Assembly: GCF_001190945.1 (NCBI RefSeq)
Contig: NZ_CP011112.1
Coordinates: forward strand, 4,774,001-4,838,000
Reading direction: 5' to 3'
Source: Luteipulveratus mongoliensis
GTDB taxonomy: Bacteria; Actinomycetota; Actinomycetes; Actinomycetales; Dermatophilaceae
Length of the DNA: 64,000 nucleotides
In this document: piece after piece, positions 1 to 8,799 of the stretch
Layout: each line of letters begins with the position of its first letter
Numbering within the stretch: the first letter of the stretch is position 1
Translations under genes and position numbers: made by a program
The notes under the pieces: model-generated
The model's database searches: none
Told to the model about the DNA's origin: nothing
What the model saw: only the letters and a program-made list of their open reading frames with translations

Positions 1-1
1 C

Positions 2-604
2 GAGCGCTACAAGTCCCGCCTCGATGAGGTCACCGGGACGCTGTCAGCCCTGGAGATCGAGGACCTCGTCACCGTCCGCGATGTCGCCAATGTGCTGCAG
101 CGCCTGGAGATGGTGCGCCGGATCAGCGCCGAGATCGACCAATACGTTGTGGAGCTCGGCACCGACGGACGGCTGATGTCGCTCCAGCTCGAAGAGCTCG
201 TCGGCGGCCTCGGCAACGACCGCGAGCTGGTCATCCGCGACTACATCGAGAGCACCCGCGAGCACCTGACCGTCGCGCAGGCGATGGAGCGGCTCTCGAC
301 CTTGTCCTCGACCGACCTGCTCGACTCAGCCGCCGGCGCACGCGCGATGGGCTTCCCGGTGATGGGTGAGGCCCTGGACGCCTCGATCAGCCCGCACGGT
401 TACCGCCTGCTGACCAAGGTGCCGCGGCTGCCGGGCGCCATCGTCGACCGGCTCGTCGACCACTTCGGCACGCTGCAAAAGCTCCTGGCCGCCAACTTCG
501 ACGACCTCACCGCGGTCGAGGGTGTCGGCGAGAGCCGCGCCCGCGCTGTCCGCGAAGGCCTGTCACGACTGGCCGAGTCCAGCATCCTCGAGCGCTACGT
601 CTGA
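2..604 (+). CDS. disA: DNA integrity scanning protein DisA, 3' part
   Basis: This is the C-terminal 200 residues of DisA, the diadenylate cyclase that makes c-di-AMP and scans DNA for lesions or branched intermediates. The reading frame is open from the first bases, so the gene begins upstream of the window and its N-terminal cyclase (DAC) domain is missing. What remains is the helical linker (LSALEIEDLVTVRDV, RLEMVRRI, VELGTDGRL) and the C-terminal helix-hairpin-helix DNA-binding domain (LPGAIVDRLVDHFGTLQKLL, AVEGVGESRARAVREGL). The stop at 602-604 is followed after two bases by mutY, so the two genome-maintenance genes are probably cotranscribed. Confidence 0.95.
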   Translation, partial: ERYKSRLDEVTGTLSALEIEDLVTVRDVANVLQRLEMVRRISAEIDQYVVELGTDGRLMSLQLEELVGGLGNDRELVIRDYIESTREHLTVAQAMERLSTLSSTDLLDSAAGARAMGFPVMGEALDASISPHGYRLLTKVPRLPGAIVDRLVDHFGTLQKLLAANFDDLTAVEGVGESRARAVREGLSRLAESSILERYV

Positions 605-606
605 GC

Positions 607-1476
607 TTGGTCGACCTGCAGCGCACGATCATCGACTGGTACGCCGGTGCGCAGCGTGATCTGCCCTGGCGCCGAGCCGACTGCTCGCCGTGGGGCATCT
701 TCGTCTCTGAGGTGATGCTGCAGCAGACGCCCGTCGTGCGCGTCGAACCCGTGTGGCACGAGTGGATGTCGCGCTGGCCGACGCCCACCGCCCTCGCGGC
801 TTCGCCGTCGGGTGAGGCCGTACGCGCGTGGGGACGTCTGGGCTACCCGCGCCGGGCTTTGCGTCTGCATGGCGCAGCGACGGCGATGGTCGATCGGCAT
901 GACGGCGAGGTGCCGTCGAATCTTGAGGAGTTGCAGGCACTTCCGGGCGTCGGCACCTATACGGCGGCAGCCGTCGCGGCCTTCGCCTTCGGAGCCCGGG
1001 TGCCAGTCGTCGACACCAACGTGAGGCGAGTGCATGCCCGGGCCGTCACCGGTGTCGAGCACGCCGCCCCGTCCCTGTCGCGCGCCGAGAGCGACCTCGC
1101 TGCCGAGCTCCTGCCCACCGACCCGGACGCGGCCCGCGTCTGGAACGTCGCGGTCATGGAGCTCGGCGCCCTCATCTGCACCGCCCGCGGCCCACGCTGT
1201 GACGAGTGCCCGGTCCGGGAGACGTGCGCCTGGGTGCGGGCCGGGCGGCCGGCGTACGACGGACCGCCTCGACGTGGCCAGGCCTGGGCCGGAACGGACC
1301 GTCAGGTCCGAGGGCGCCTGCTCCAGCTGCTGCGCGACAGCGCCGATCCAGTGCCGCGCGAGCAGCTGGAACAGGTCTGGGACGACGAGCTCCAACGCGA
1401 ACGCTGCCTCGATGGGCTCGTCAGCGACGGTCTCGTAGAACCCTTGCAGGACAACAGGTTTCGGCTGCCCGGCTGA
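607..1476 (+). CDS. mutY: A/G-specific adenine glycosylase MutY
   Basis: MutY removes adenine mispaired with 8-oxoguanine in base-excision repair. The 289 residues carry the catalytic Glu in SEVMLQQT (E35), the HhH motif LPGVGTYTAAAVAAFAFG (112-129) and the catalytic Asp in VVDTNVRR (D136). A [4Fe-4S] loop C-x6-C-x2-C-x5-C lies at C191, C198, C201 and C207. It is shorter than E. coli MutY; only a small C-terminal part follows the cluster, as is usual in actinobacteria. The start is TTG at 607, two bases after the disA stop. No better in-frame start lies before the conserved WY/LPWR region. Confidence 0.95.
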   Translation: MVDLQRTIIDWYAGAQRDLPWRRADCSPWGIFVSEVMLQQTPVVRVEPVWHEWMSRWPTPTALAASPSGEAVRAWGRLGYPRRALRLHGAATAMVDRHDGEVPSNLEELQALPGVGTYTAAAVAAFAFGARVPVVDTNVRRVHARAVTGVEHAAPSLSRAESDLAAELLPTDPDAARVWNVAVMELGALICTARGPRCDECPVRETCAWVRAGRPAYDGPPRRGQAWAGTDRQVRGRLLQLLRDSADPVPREQLEQVWDDELQRERCLDGLVSDGLVEPLQDNRFRLPG

Positions 1477-1477
1477 C

Positions 1478-1535
1478 CCGGCAAAAGTTGGTGAGCCGCA
1501 CACGCATACCTGTGCCCGCCATCAACTTTCGCCGG
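1478..1535. terminator. Inverted repeat between convergent mutY and namZ
   Basis: Arms CCGGCAAAAGTTG (1478-1490) and CAACTTTCGCCGG (1523-1535) are complementary at 12 of 13 positions and enclose 32 bases. It sits exactly between the stop codons of two convergent genes. A role as a bidirectional transcription stop is therefore the simplest reading, though the loop is long and there is no classical T-run. Confidence 0.45.
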
Positions 1536-1541
1536 AGTTGC

Positions 1542-2855
1542 TCAGCGGCGGTAGAGCAGGTACTGCCGACGCGTCCGGTCGAAGTCACGCAGCTCGGGCT
1601 GCCACGCCGCCACGATGTCTCGCGCGCTCGCCTTCGCCGTGAACATCTTCAGGAACCGGTCCGAGCCGGTGAGCAGGTTGATCCACCGGCCCGCATCACC
1701 GCGCCAGTCGAAGCCTGGGTAGAGGTCGCGCAGTGTGGTCATCATCGTGGTCGCCGTGAGGATGGCGTCCACGCGCTGCGGGTCCTTGATGTGCACCTGC
1801 ACGCCTCCGCAGACCTTGCCCTCGTTCTTGGAGAACGTGGGGGTGAAGTACGCCTCGCGGAACTCCACACCAGGCACCCGCGCCTTGGCGAGCAGCTGCG
1901 CCCAGCGGTAGTCGACGTACGGCGCACCGATCAGCTCGAAAGGCCTTGTCGTTCCTCGCCCTTCGGACAGATTGGTCGCCTCGAACATGCACGTGCCCGG
2001 ATAGAGCAGAGCGGTATCCGGGGTCGGCATGTTGGGAGAGGGGAGGATCCATGGCCCGCCCGTGTCGGCGTACAGGCTGGATGGCGACCAGCCCTCGACC
2101 TGGACGACGGACAGGTCCTCGACCTTCTTGCCGGCCACTCGCGTCATGAACTCGCCGTTGTAGAACCGGGCGAGCTCTCCGGCTGTCATGCCGTGCTGCT
2201 GGGCGATCTTGTCGAGCCCGACGCCGGAGGTGAACCCGTCCTTCAGGACCGGCCCTTTCGCTTGTCCCCCAACAGGATTCGGGCGATCCAGTACGACGAA
2301 TCGCTTGCCGGTCTTAGCGGCTGCGGCCATCGCGTTGTAGAGCGTCCAGATGTAGGTGTAGAACCGCGCGCCGACGTCCTGGATGTCGAAGACGATGGTG
2401 TCGACCTTGGCCGTAGCGAAGTAGCCGGCGAACTTGTCGATGGTCGCGCCGTAGGCGTCGTAGACCGTGACGCCGGTGCGCTCGTCGACGTAGGTCTCTT
2501 CCGACCCGCCCGCCTGGGCCGTGCCGCGGAAGCCGTGCTCGGGACCAAAGACGCCGCCGACCTCGACCTTGCCGGACTCGACCATGACGTCGACGATGCT
2601 GCGCAGCCCGTCCCGGACGACGCCGGTCGGGTTGGTGATGACGCCGATGCGCTGTCCGGCGAACACCTGCCACGAGGCAGCGGCCGCGACGTCGGCGCCG
2701 CACCGGAAGCGTCGTCCGCCGGGCCTGCTGTCACCGGGTTGAGCAGCCGCGCTCGCCGCGGTGCCGAGAGAGAGGGCGCCGGCGCCGACCGCCGCCGCGC
2801 CCAGCAGGCCGCGTCGGCCTACTCGCCTGTCCGGGAAATCGTTTTCGTTGCCCAT
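1542..2855 (-). CDS. namZ: Exported DUF1343 protein, NamZ-like exo-beta-N-acetylmuramidase
   Basis: The protein has the hallmarks of the DUF1343 (NamZ, GH171) family, which in Bacillus subtilis removes MurNAc from the non-reducing end of peptidoglycan fragments. Visible family blocks are GVITNPTGV, FGPEHGFRG, VFDIQDVGARFYTYIWT, VLDRPNPVGG and FEATNLSEGRGTTRPFE. The N-terminus has a twin-arginine-like leader (RRVGRRGLLGAAAVGAGALSL) and an Ala-rich cleavage region, so it is probably exported. I place the start at the ATG at 2855 (437 residues); an in-frame TTG lies six codons upstream. It is in the same orientation as gluconokinase, about 50 bases downstream of it. Confidence 0.88.
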   Translation of the reverse strand: MGNENDFPDRRVGRRGLLGAAAVGAGALSLGTAASAAAQPGDSRPGGRRFRCGADVAAAASWQVFAGQRIGVITNPTGVVRDGLRSIVDVMVESGKVEVGGVFGPEHGFRGTAQAGGSEETYVDERTGVTVYDAYGATIDKFAGYFATAKVDTIVFDIQDVGARFYTYIWTLYNAMAAAAKTGKRFVVLDRPNPVGGQAKGPVLKDGFTSGVGLDKIAQQHGMTAGELARFYNGEFMTRVAGKKVEDLSVVQVEGWSPSSLYADTGGPWILPSPNMPTPDTALLYPGTCMFEATNLSEGRGTTRPFELIGAPYVDYRWAQLLAKARVPGVEFREAYFTPTFSKNEGKVCGGVQVHIKDPQRVDAILTATTMMTTLRDLYPGFDWRGDAGRWINLLTGSDRFLKMFTAKASARDIVAAWQPELRDFDRTRRQYLLYRR

Positions 2856-2908
2856 GCCGACAGCGTCCCGCAAACCCGCTCGGATTTGTCCAAGACCAGG
2901 AGAAATCC

Positions 2909-3442
2909 TCAGGCGTCGACGTTCTGCAGTCCGAGTGCCGTGAGTGCTTCTTCGAGGACCTCGTCGGCGTCGCCCTCGGCGTGCACGACGACACCGGGCT
3001 CGGCCTTCTGCAGCGGCTCGAGGTCGGCGAGCTGGCTGTCGAGCAGAGACGCCGGCATGTAGTGGCCCTTGCGCTTGGACAGCCGCTCCTCGAGCACCGT
3101 CCGGTCGACGTCGACGTGGCAGAACCGCACACCTGGACGTCCGTCACGCAGCAGGTCGCGGTAGGTCTTCTTCAGCGCCGAGCAGGTGATGATCGCGCTC
3201 CGGCCGCCGCTCTCGTGCTCATCAATCCACGCGCCGATGGCCTTCAACCACGGCCAGCGGTCCTCGTCGGTGAGCGGGTGGCCGCTCTTCATCTTCTCGA
3301 CGTTGGCCTTGGAGTGGAACTCATCGCCCTCGGCGAAGATCCAGCCCATCCGCTCGGCGATGCCCTTGGCGACGGTCGTCTTGCCCGACCCGGACACACC
3401 CATGACGATGATGAACTGCGGCTGCTGCGACGCATCAGACAT
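2909..3442 (-). CDS. gntK: Gluconokinase
   Basis: This 177-residue kinase of the shikimate-kinase-like fold phosphorylates D-gluconate to 6-phosphogluconate for the pentose phosphate pathway. It has a P-loop GVSGSGKTT (15-23), the substrate-site stretch FAEGDEFHSKANVEKMKSG, the PLTDEDRWPWL block and the lid segment RKGHYMPASLLDSQ, all typical of gluconokinase. The start is the ATG at 3442 just before the P-loop strand; an upstream extension in the same frame looks non-coding. No gluconate permease or GntR regulator is adjacent. Confidence 0.93.
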   Translation of the reverse strand: MSDASQQPQFIIVMGVSGSGKTTVAKGIAERMGWIFAEGDEFHSKANVEKMKSGHPLTDEDRWPWLKAIGAWIDEHESGGRSAIITCSALKKTYRDLLRDGRPGVRFCHVDVDRTVLEERLSKRKGHYMPASLLDSQLADLEPLQKAEPGVVVHAEGDADEVLEEALTALGLQNVDA

Positions 3443-3530
3443 GCAGCCCACCCTAGAGCCGCGCCTGGGCCGGCTCCGTCGTACGACTCGGGTTGCGGGA
3501 GGCGGCGTACGACGGTAAGTTCCTGCGTTT

Positions 3531-4337
3531 GTGCGTGCCGGCCTCAGAACGTACTGGCGGCTCCTTGTCGCCGGCTTCCGCCAACAGTCCACCTATCGGC
3601 TCGCCGCTCTCGGCGGGCTCATTGCCAATGCCACTTTCGGGTTCCTCAAGGTCGCCGTCCTCTTTGCGACGGTGCGCGCTGCTGGTGGCCAGCTGAACGG
3701 TTACGACCAAGCCTCGATGAGTGCCTACATCTGGCTCTCGCAAGGCCTGCTCGGATCCGTCAACCTGCATGGACGTAGCGATATCGCCGACCGCATCAAG
3801 GACGGTCAGATCGCCATCGACTTCCTGCGCCCGCTCGACGTGCAAGGGGCCAGTGTCGTGACGGAGGTGGGCAAGGCGTTGTTTGCGCTGATCCCTCGCG
3901 GCATCCCCAGCGTGCTGCTGGGTGTCGTCTTCGTCGGCATGTCGATGCCCAGCACTCCCCTGCCGTACGTCCTGGGTCTGCTGAGCGTGATCCTCGGCAT
4001 CACGATCGGCTGCACGTCGGTGTATCTCGTTGCCACTGCTGGGTTCTGGATGATCGAGACCCGAGGCGTCCAGGTGCTCTACATGATCGTGTCGGGGTTC
4101 CTCGCCGGCCTGTTCGTGCCGATCTCACTGTTCCCGACGTGGTTGCGAGTGCTCGCCGAAGCCACCCCGTTCCCGTCGATGATGATGTACCCGATCGACG
4201 TCTTGTCGGGTCGCGCTGACACGTTCGAGAGCCTCCAGCTCGTCGGGCTCCAAGTGTTCTGGCTCGCGCTCACCGGTCTCGTCGGGCACTCCCTGACGTC
4301 CGCCGGTCGCCAGAAGCTGGAGGTGCAGGGTGGTTGA
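3531..4337 (+). CDS. ABC-2 type exporter permease, subunit 1
   Basis: This 268-residue polytopic membrane protein has about six hydrophobic segments, for example LGGLIANATFGFLKVAVLF, GIPSVLLGVVFVGMSM, LGLLSVILGITIGCTSVYL and YMIVSGFLAGLFVPISLFP. It resembles the ABC-2/DUF990-type permeases that come as pairs with a Nod/Drr-like ATPase and export hydrophobic cationic or drug-like compounds. The start is GTG at 3531. Its end overlaps the next permease by 8 bases, and that permease overlaps the ATPase, so the three genes form one transporter operon. The substrate cannot be read from the sequence. Confidence 0.85.
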   Translation: MRAGLRTYWRLLVAGFRQQSTYRLAALGGLIANATFGFLKVAVLFATVRAAGGQLNGYDQASMSAYIWLSQGLLGSVNLHGRSDIADRIKDGQIAIDFLRPLDVQGASVVTEVGKALFALIPRGIPSVLLGVVFVGMSMPSTPLPYVLGLLSVILGITIGCTSVYLVATAGFWMIETRGVQVLYMIVSGFLAGLFVPISLFPTWLRVLAEATPFPSMMMYPIDVLSGRADTFESLQLVGLQVFWLALTGLVGHSLTSAGRQKLEVQGG

Positions 4338-5169
4338 CCTTCTGACGCGGGAAGCGGGCGGCACAACGCGGGGGCGGCTCGCGCCGTACACCGCCGTCCT
4401 GGCCTCACGAATGCGCGCGCAGCGCAGCTATCGCGCCAACTTCCGGATCGACCTGGGCAGCTCGATCCTGATCGGGTTCATCGAGCTGGCCGAGGTCTGG
4501 GTGCTGTTCCACAACGTGCACAGCCTCGGTGGAGTGACCTTCATCCAGGTGTTGCTGGTCTTCGGGATCGCCGACTTCTGCTTCTCGTTGGCCGATCTGG
4601 CGTTCGGACACTGCGACAACCTGCCGACCTACTTGCGCGCCGGCACGCTGGACGTGTTCTACCTGCGACCACAGCCGCTGCTGCTGCAGCTGATCGCGAG
4701 CGACATCAGTCTCAAGCGCCTCACCCGGGCCGCGGTCGGACTCACCTGCATCGTCATCGCGTTGATCGCCAACGACATCGACTGGAGCGTGGCCAAGGTC
4801 GGGCTGCTCGCACTGTCCGTGGTGAGCGGAATCGGTGTGTGCTCAGCGATGTTCGTGTGGGCGGCCGGGTTGCAGTTCTTCCTGATCAATGGCGCCGAGA
4901 TGACCAACGCGTTCGTCTACGGCGGCCGCTACGCCGCGACCCAGCCGGCCGCGGTCTGGACTCGCCCGCTCAAGGTGGTCTTCGGGTTCTTCTTCCCGAT
5001 GGCATTCATCGCGTACCTGCCCGTCCTGCAGCTGCTTGACCTGCCCGGTCCCGAGTGGTTGCCGTCCTGGCTCGGCTGGTGCACACCGGTCGCAGCGATC
5101 TGGTCCTGGGCGATGGCCCTGATCTTCTGGCGCTGGGGAGTGCGCCACTACCGAGGAGGTGGAGGATGA
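4330..5169 (+). CDS. ABC-2 type exporter permease, subunit 2
   Basis: This is the second membrane subunit of the exporter (279 residues, about six membrane segments). Hydrophobic stretches include LGSSILIGFIELAEVWVLF, GLTCIVIALIANDI and VVFGFFFPMAFIAYLPVLQLL. It has the paired-permease organisation of DUF990/ABC-2 family exporters. The GTG start at 4330 lies inside the end of the upstream permease, and its TGA overlaps the ATPase start (ATGA). Translational coupling and an equimolar complex are likely. Confidence 0.85.
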   Translation: MVDLLTREAGGTTRGRLAPYTAVLASRMRAQRSYRANFRIDLGSSILIGFIELAEVWVLFHNVHSLGGVTFIQVLLVFGIADFCFSLADLAFGHCDNLPTYLRAGTLDVFYLRPQPLLLQLIASDISLKRLTRAAVGLTCIVIALIANDIDWSVAKVGLLALSVVSGIGVCSAMFVWAAGLQFFLINGAEMTNAFVYGGRYAATQPAAVWTRPLKVVFGFFFPMAFIAYLPVLQLLDLPGPEWLPSWLGWCTPVAAIWSWAMALIFWRWGVRHYRGGGG

Positions 5170-6119
5170 CCGCAATCATCGAAACACGTGGGCTGACAAG
5201 GGAGTTCAGCATCCGCAGCGGGCTCACCCGCAAGAAGCTCACGGCCGTCGACGACCTGACCTTCAGCATCGACGCCGGCGAGGCCGTGGGCTACATCGGG
5301 GCCAATGGTGCCGGCAAGTCGACCACCATCAAGATGCTCACCGGCATCCTCGTCCCGACAGCCGGCGAGGTGAAGACGTGTGGACTGCACCCGGTCGATG
5401 AGCGCCGCCGGCTCGCCCGTCACGTCGGTGTGGTGTTCGGGCAGCGGTCGCAGCTGTGGTGGGACCTTCCGGTGGCGGAGTCGTTCACCATCCTCGCCGC
5501 CATCCACCGCCTCTCACCGGAGCGGGAGCGGGAGCGCACCAGCGAGCTGATCGAGCAGCTCGAGATGGGCGAGTACCTCGAGACGCCCGTCCGTCAGCTC
5601 TCGCTCGGCCAGCGGATGCGCGCCGAGCTCGCCGCGGCGCTCCTGCACTCTCCGCAGCTGGTGATCCTGGACGAGCCGACCATCGGTCTGGACGTGCTGT
5701 CCAAGCAACGGCTGCGCGAGTTCCTGGTCCAGGAGCGGCGTACGCACGGCACGACCCTCCTGCTCACCACGCACGACATGGGCGATATCGAGCGGCTGTG
5801 CGACCGGGTCCTCGTCGTCGATCACGGGTCTCTCGCGTACGACGGCACGCTCGTCGGTCTGTCGCGCACCGTGGGTGCGCAGCGGGTCATGGTCGTGGAC
5901 CTGGCCGAGGCCACGGCCGACCTGGTCGACGTGCCGGACACCCAGCACCTCGGCAGCGAGAGCCGCGGCCTGCAGCAGCGGCTGGCGTTCGACGCCGAAC
6001 AGACGACCGCAGCCAAGGTCCTGGCGGCCGTGTCGGAGCGGGTCGAGGTGCTCGACCTGTCCATCGAGGAGCCGGACATCGAGGACGTCGTCCGTCGCGT
6101 CTACGCCGCTTCCCGCTGA
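5166..6119 (+). CDS. ABC exporter ATP-binding protein
   Basis: This is the nucleotide-binding subunit (317 residues) for the two permeases just upstream. It has a Walker A GANGAGKST, a Q-loop region VVFGQRSQLWWDLPV, a signature LSLGQRMRAELAAALL, a Walker B LVILDEPTIGLD and an H-loop TTHDM. The QRSQLWWDLP stretch is typical of the ATPases that pair with DUF990-type permeases. The start is the ATG at 5166 (ATGA overlap with the permease stop, GGAGG just before it); a longer upstream reading frame is a shadow of the permease. The C-terminal 80 residues are a regulatory extension seen in DrrA-like exporters. Confidence 0.92.
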   Translation: MTAIIETRGLTREFSIRSGLTRKKLTAVDDLTFSIDAGEAVGYIGANGAGKSTTIKMLTGILVPTAGEVKTCGLHPVDERRRLARHVGVVFGQRSQLWWDLPVAESFTILAAIHRLSPERERERTSELIEQLEMGEYLETPVRQLSLGQRMRAELAAALLHSPQLVILDEPTIGLDVLSKQRLREFLVQERRTHGTTLLLTTHDMGDIERLCDRVLVVDHGSLAYDGTLVGLSRTVGAQRVMVVDLAEATADLVDVPDTQHLGSESRGLQQRLAFDAEQTTAAKVLAAVSERVEVLDLSIEEPDIEDVVRRVYAASR

Positions 6120-6123
6120 GCCT

Positions 6124-6230
6124 CCGCTGGTCGAGTAGCCGCGAGGCGCTAGCCGAGCGGCGTATCGAGACCAGGAGCCTTGGTCTCGATACGGCCCTCC
6201 GCTGGCGCTCCGGGCCTACTCGACCAGCGG
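6124..6230. repeat. Dispersed inverted-repeat element, copy 1
   Basis: Outer arms CCGCTGGTCGAGTAG (6124-6138) and CTACTCGACCAGCGG (6216-6230) are perfectly complementary. Inner arms GTATCGAGACCA (6162-6173) and TGGTCTCGATAC (6181-6192) are also perfect. The element lies 4 bases after the ABC ATPase stop and 6 bases before the amidase stop (convergent), so it may also end transcription from both sides. Further copies are at 23419-23526 and 60934-61089. It contains no transposase gene. Confidence 0.9.
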
Positions 6231-6236
6231 GGTGCG

Positions 6237-7220
6237 TCAGTTGACGAGCTTGTCCCAGGTCTTCGGGCCCGGGTAGCCGTCGGCACCGCTACCGGTCCAG
6301 CCCTGCGCGAGCTGGAAGTCGCGCACGTTGAGTCGGGTCGACTCGGTGAAGGTCTCGCCGGCCTGATAGCCGTTGCCGTCGTTGTGCTTGGTGTAGCCCT
6401 TCTTGATGAGGGCCTTGTCGAGGGTGACCACGGCTGGGTCGGACTTGCCGATCCGGAATGCCTGCTCGCCCGGGTAAGGCTCGACAGTCGTACCGCCCTC
6501 GAACGGCGGCGCCGCGAAGTCGGCCTGCGCCTCGCCCTCCAGGCGCGGTCCGTCGTTGTTGACCCAGTCCTCCAGGTCCGGTCCGGGGCACTCGGTGCCG
6601 AAGTGGTCCTTGTGGCCGGTGATCTGCAGAGCCTTCTTGATCTGCGAGCCGTCCTTGGAGCGGCTCAGCACGCGGTTGGACTCGAAGTAGAGCCACTCGA
6701 GCGCCTTCATCGCGTTCTTGCTGGGCGTCTCGCCCTTGCGGATGTGGATCTGCACCGAGATGGACGGGGTGTTGAACTTCTCCACCGCTCCGGCCAGCAG
6801 GTCGAATCCGCGGCCCTCCCAGATCTCGCCGTGCTGGGTGATCACGAAGCTGTACTCGATACCCGGGCCGTCGTCCTCCTTGGCGAGCTTGTGCATCTGC
6901 TTCGGAGCGCCGGGGCCGTTCTTGATCTCGTCTTCCTTGAACAGGTCCTTGAACCAGTTGCTCTTGGGGCCCTGCCAGTGGACGACGAAGTGGGTGCGCT
7001 CACCGCGCGCGACGCTGTCGACCTGCTTGGCCCAGCCATCGAAGTCCCAGTCGGAGCGGGGACGAATGCGCTGACCGTCCTCAGCGCTCGCACCAGGCGC
7101 ATCAGTGAGGGAGGCACCGACGGCAGCGGCAGCCACCGCGCCAACGGCCATCCCCATCACCGTTCGACGGCTCGGGGTGAATCGGTGTGCTGATGTGCTG
7201 GCCTCGGTCGGATGTGCCAC
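6237..7220 (-). CDS. Exported N-acetylmuramoyl-L-alanine amidase (amidase_2/PGRP) with C-terminal binding domain
   Basis: This 327-residue secreted peptidoglycan amidase has an N-terminal twin-arginine-like leader (SRRTVMGMAVGAVAAAAVGASL). The type 2 amidase/PGRP domain has zinc-ligand candidates in HFVVHWQG and in TGHKDHFGTECPG. A C-terminal domain (RIGKSDPAVVTLDKALIKKGY ... VRDFQLAQGWTGSGADGYPGPKTW) is of the type found after amidases in actinomycete wall hydrolases. The start is GTG at 7220, supported by an AAGGAGGAG Shine-Dalgarno about 7 bases upstream. It acts on the cell wall outside the membrane. Confidence 0.88.
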   Translation of the reverse strand: MAHPTEASTSAHRFTPSRRTVMGMAVGAVAAAAVGASLTDAPGASAEDGQRIRPRSDWDFDGWAKQVDSVARGERTHFVVHWQGPKSNWFKDLFKEDEIKNGPGAPKQMHKLAKEDDGPGIEYSFVITQHGEIWEGRGFDLLAGAVEKFNTPSISVQIHIRKGETPSKNAMKALEWLYFESNRVLSRSKDGSQIKKALQITGHKDHFGTECPGPDLEDWVNNDGPRLEGEAQADFAAPPFEGGTTVEPYPGEQAFRIGKSDPAVVTLDKALIKKGYTKHNDGNGYQAGETFTESTRLNVRDFQLAQGWTGSGADGYPGPKTWDKLVN

Positions 7221-7371
7221 GAGGATCTCCTCCTTCTAGGGCGACCCTGCCGCCGCCCTCGCTGGTGTGTTCCAGGTCTACGACTTGGCCAGCAGTGGAG
7301 AGGTTCCTTATATCAACGACGAAAAGTCCATAGCACCAACGGATTCAGCCGGACCATCCGGGTGAGTGCCG

Positions 7372-8196
7372 TCAGTACGGGATCGGTGCCCAGGCGTCGT
7401 TCTTGCCGGCCGCGGGATCGCCGATGACCTCATCCGGCATGTCCCGCAGCGACAGGCCAGCCGCCGACGCTGCGTGACGTGACTCCTCGTCGTACGGTCG
7501 TTGGCGCCAGGCGTCGACGATGTAGGAGCGGGTCTTGAGGTAGTCGCCGTAACGCTGCGCGTGCTCGTCGTTGGCGCCGAGGTGGACGAAGATCGCGACC
7601 CGGTCCCCATCGGCCGGGGCCACCGACCAGCTCGGGTAGCGCGGCTGACGCGACGGCAGCGGGTAGTGCGCGAAGGGCAGCTTGAGCAGCATCCCGTTGC
7701 CGCTGTGGGTGATTCGCATGCTCCACACCGCCAGGTCGCCGGGGCGCACCTTGACGTAATGGTTGCGCCCGTCGACCGTGTTGGGGACCTCGTGTGAGCC
7801 GACCCGCAGGTTGAGCCCGCCGGTGTGCCGGGTGTGGTCCTGGCAGTAGATCCCGAAGCGCAGCTGCGTATATCTGCCGCGCCAGTCGGGGGCGGCCGGG
7901 TCGTCGCGGTCGGCGTTGTCCTTGTGGAACCCGCGCTGCGTGCAGTTGATGGTGAACGAGCTGTCACCGCCGTAGTGGATGTCGCTCGTGCCGAGCAACG
8001 TGCTGGCCACCTCGGCCAGCCGTCCGTCGGTGAGTACGTGGCGCAGCCGAGGATTGACCAGCAGGTCTCCCCCGGAGCCGTGCGAGTCGTACGCCGCCTG
8101 CCGCAGCTGCGCGATCTCCTCCCCCGAGTAGATCCGCGGCAGAACCTGAAAACCGTTGTGCCAGAACGAATTCACATCAATTGGGCTGGTCCTCAT
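7372..8196 (-). CDS. Phytanoyl-CoA dioxygenase (PhyH) family protein
   Basis: This 274-residue protein resembles the Fe(II)/2-oxoglutarate-dependent PhyH family. The metal-binding H-x-D is seen at HKDN (H91, D93) and a distal His candidate at ITHSGN (H163), with a double-stranded beta-helix pattern around them (LRFGIYCQDHTRHTGGLNLRVGSHEV). The substrate is unknown; members hydroxylate fatty acyl, compatible-solute or natural-product scaffolds. The start is placed at the ATG at 8196; a GTG nine codons upstream (8223) is possible. It stands alone, in the same direction as argA. Confidence 0.75.
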   Translation of the reverse strand: MRTSPIDVNSFWHNGFQVLPRIYSGEEIAQLRQAAYDSHGSGGDLLVNPRLRHVLTDGRLAEVASTLLGTSDIHYGGDSSFTINCTQRGFHKDNADRDDPAAPDWRGRYTQLRFGIYCQDHTRHTGGLNLRVGSHEVPNTVDGRNHYVKVRPGDLAVWSMRITHSGNGMLLKLPFAHYPLPSRQPRYPSWSVAPADGDRVAIFVHLGANDEHAQRYGDYLKTRSYIVDAWRQRPYDEESRHAASAAGLSLRDMPDEVIGDPAAGKNDAWAPIPY

Positions 8197-8247
8197 CCCT
8201 GCCCCCTGTATCAACCAACTCACTCACTGTAAGCGCTGGCGCCGAAA

Positions 8248-8796
8248 TCAGAGGTCGATCAGCATGCGGGTGTTGCCGAGGGTGTTGGGCTTGACCCGGT
8301 CCAGGTCAAGGAACTCCGCAACACCTTCGTCGTACGACTGCAGCAGCTCGGCGTAGACCGTCGGCTCGACGGCCTGCCCCTCGATCTCGTGAAAACCGTG
8401 CCGCCCGAAGAATCGGACCTCGAAGGTCAGACAGAACACCCGTCGTACGCCGATCTCCCTCGCCTCGTCGAGCAAGGTCTGCAGGAGCAGGCCGCCGACA
8501 CCGTGCCCCTTGGCCTCCTCCGCGACGGCCAGCGTGCGTACCTCGGCGACGTCGTCCCACATCACGTGCAGGGCGCCGCAGCCGGCCAGCCGACCGTCGA
8601 GCTCGACCAGCCGGAACTCCTGCAGCGACTCGTAGTACGCGACCGCCGGCTTGGGCACGATCGCGCGCCGGTCGACGTACGGCTGCAGGAGCTCGCGGAT
8701 CCGACGCACGTCGGCGGCGCGCGCCCGGCGTACGACGATGTGCGGCTGCTCCGGGGAGGCTGGGGTCGGGCGCGTGGTCGCCTGGGTGTCGTCCAT
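8248..8796 (-). CDS. argA: Amino-acid N-acetyltransferase (short ArgA type)
   Basis: This single-domain GNAT enzyme (182 residues) is of the type that acetylates L-glutamate in the first step of arginine synthesis in actinobacteria. It lacks the kinase-like domain of E. coli ArgA. Recognisable blocks are VRRARAADVRRI, GCGALHVMWDDVAEVRTLAV, the acetyl-CoA loop EEAKGHGVGGLLL, VFCLTFEVRFFGRHGFHEIEG and the conserved end SYDEGVAEFLDLDRVKPNTLGNTRML. It is separated by three bases from the LCP gene upstream, so the two may share a transcript. Confidence 0.87.
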   Translation of the reverse strand: MDDTQATTRPTPASPEQPHIVVRRARAADVRRIRELLQPYVDRRAIVPKPAVAYYESLQEFRLVELDGRLAGCGALHVMWDDVAEVRTLAVAEEAKGHGVGGLLLQTLLDEAREIGVRRVFCLTFEVRFFGRHGFHEIEGQAVEPTVYAELLQSYDEGVAEFLDLDRVKPNTLGNTRMLIDL

Positions 8797-8799
8797 GTC

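Noticed and set aside
7349-7361. CCGGA-CCA-TCCGG hairpin after the PhyH gene
   Set aside because: The stem is only five base pairs, too weak to call a terminator in a high-GC genome.
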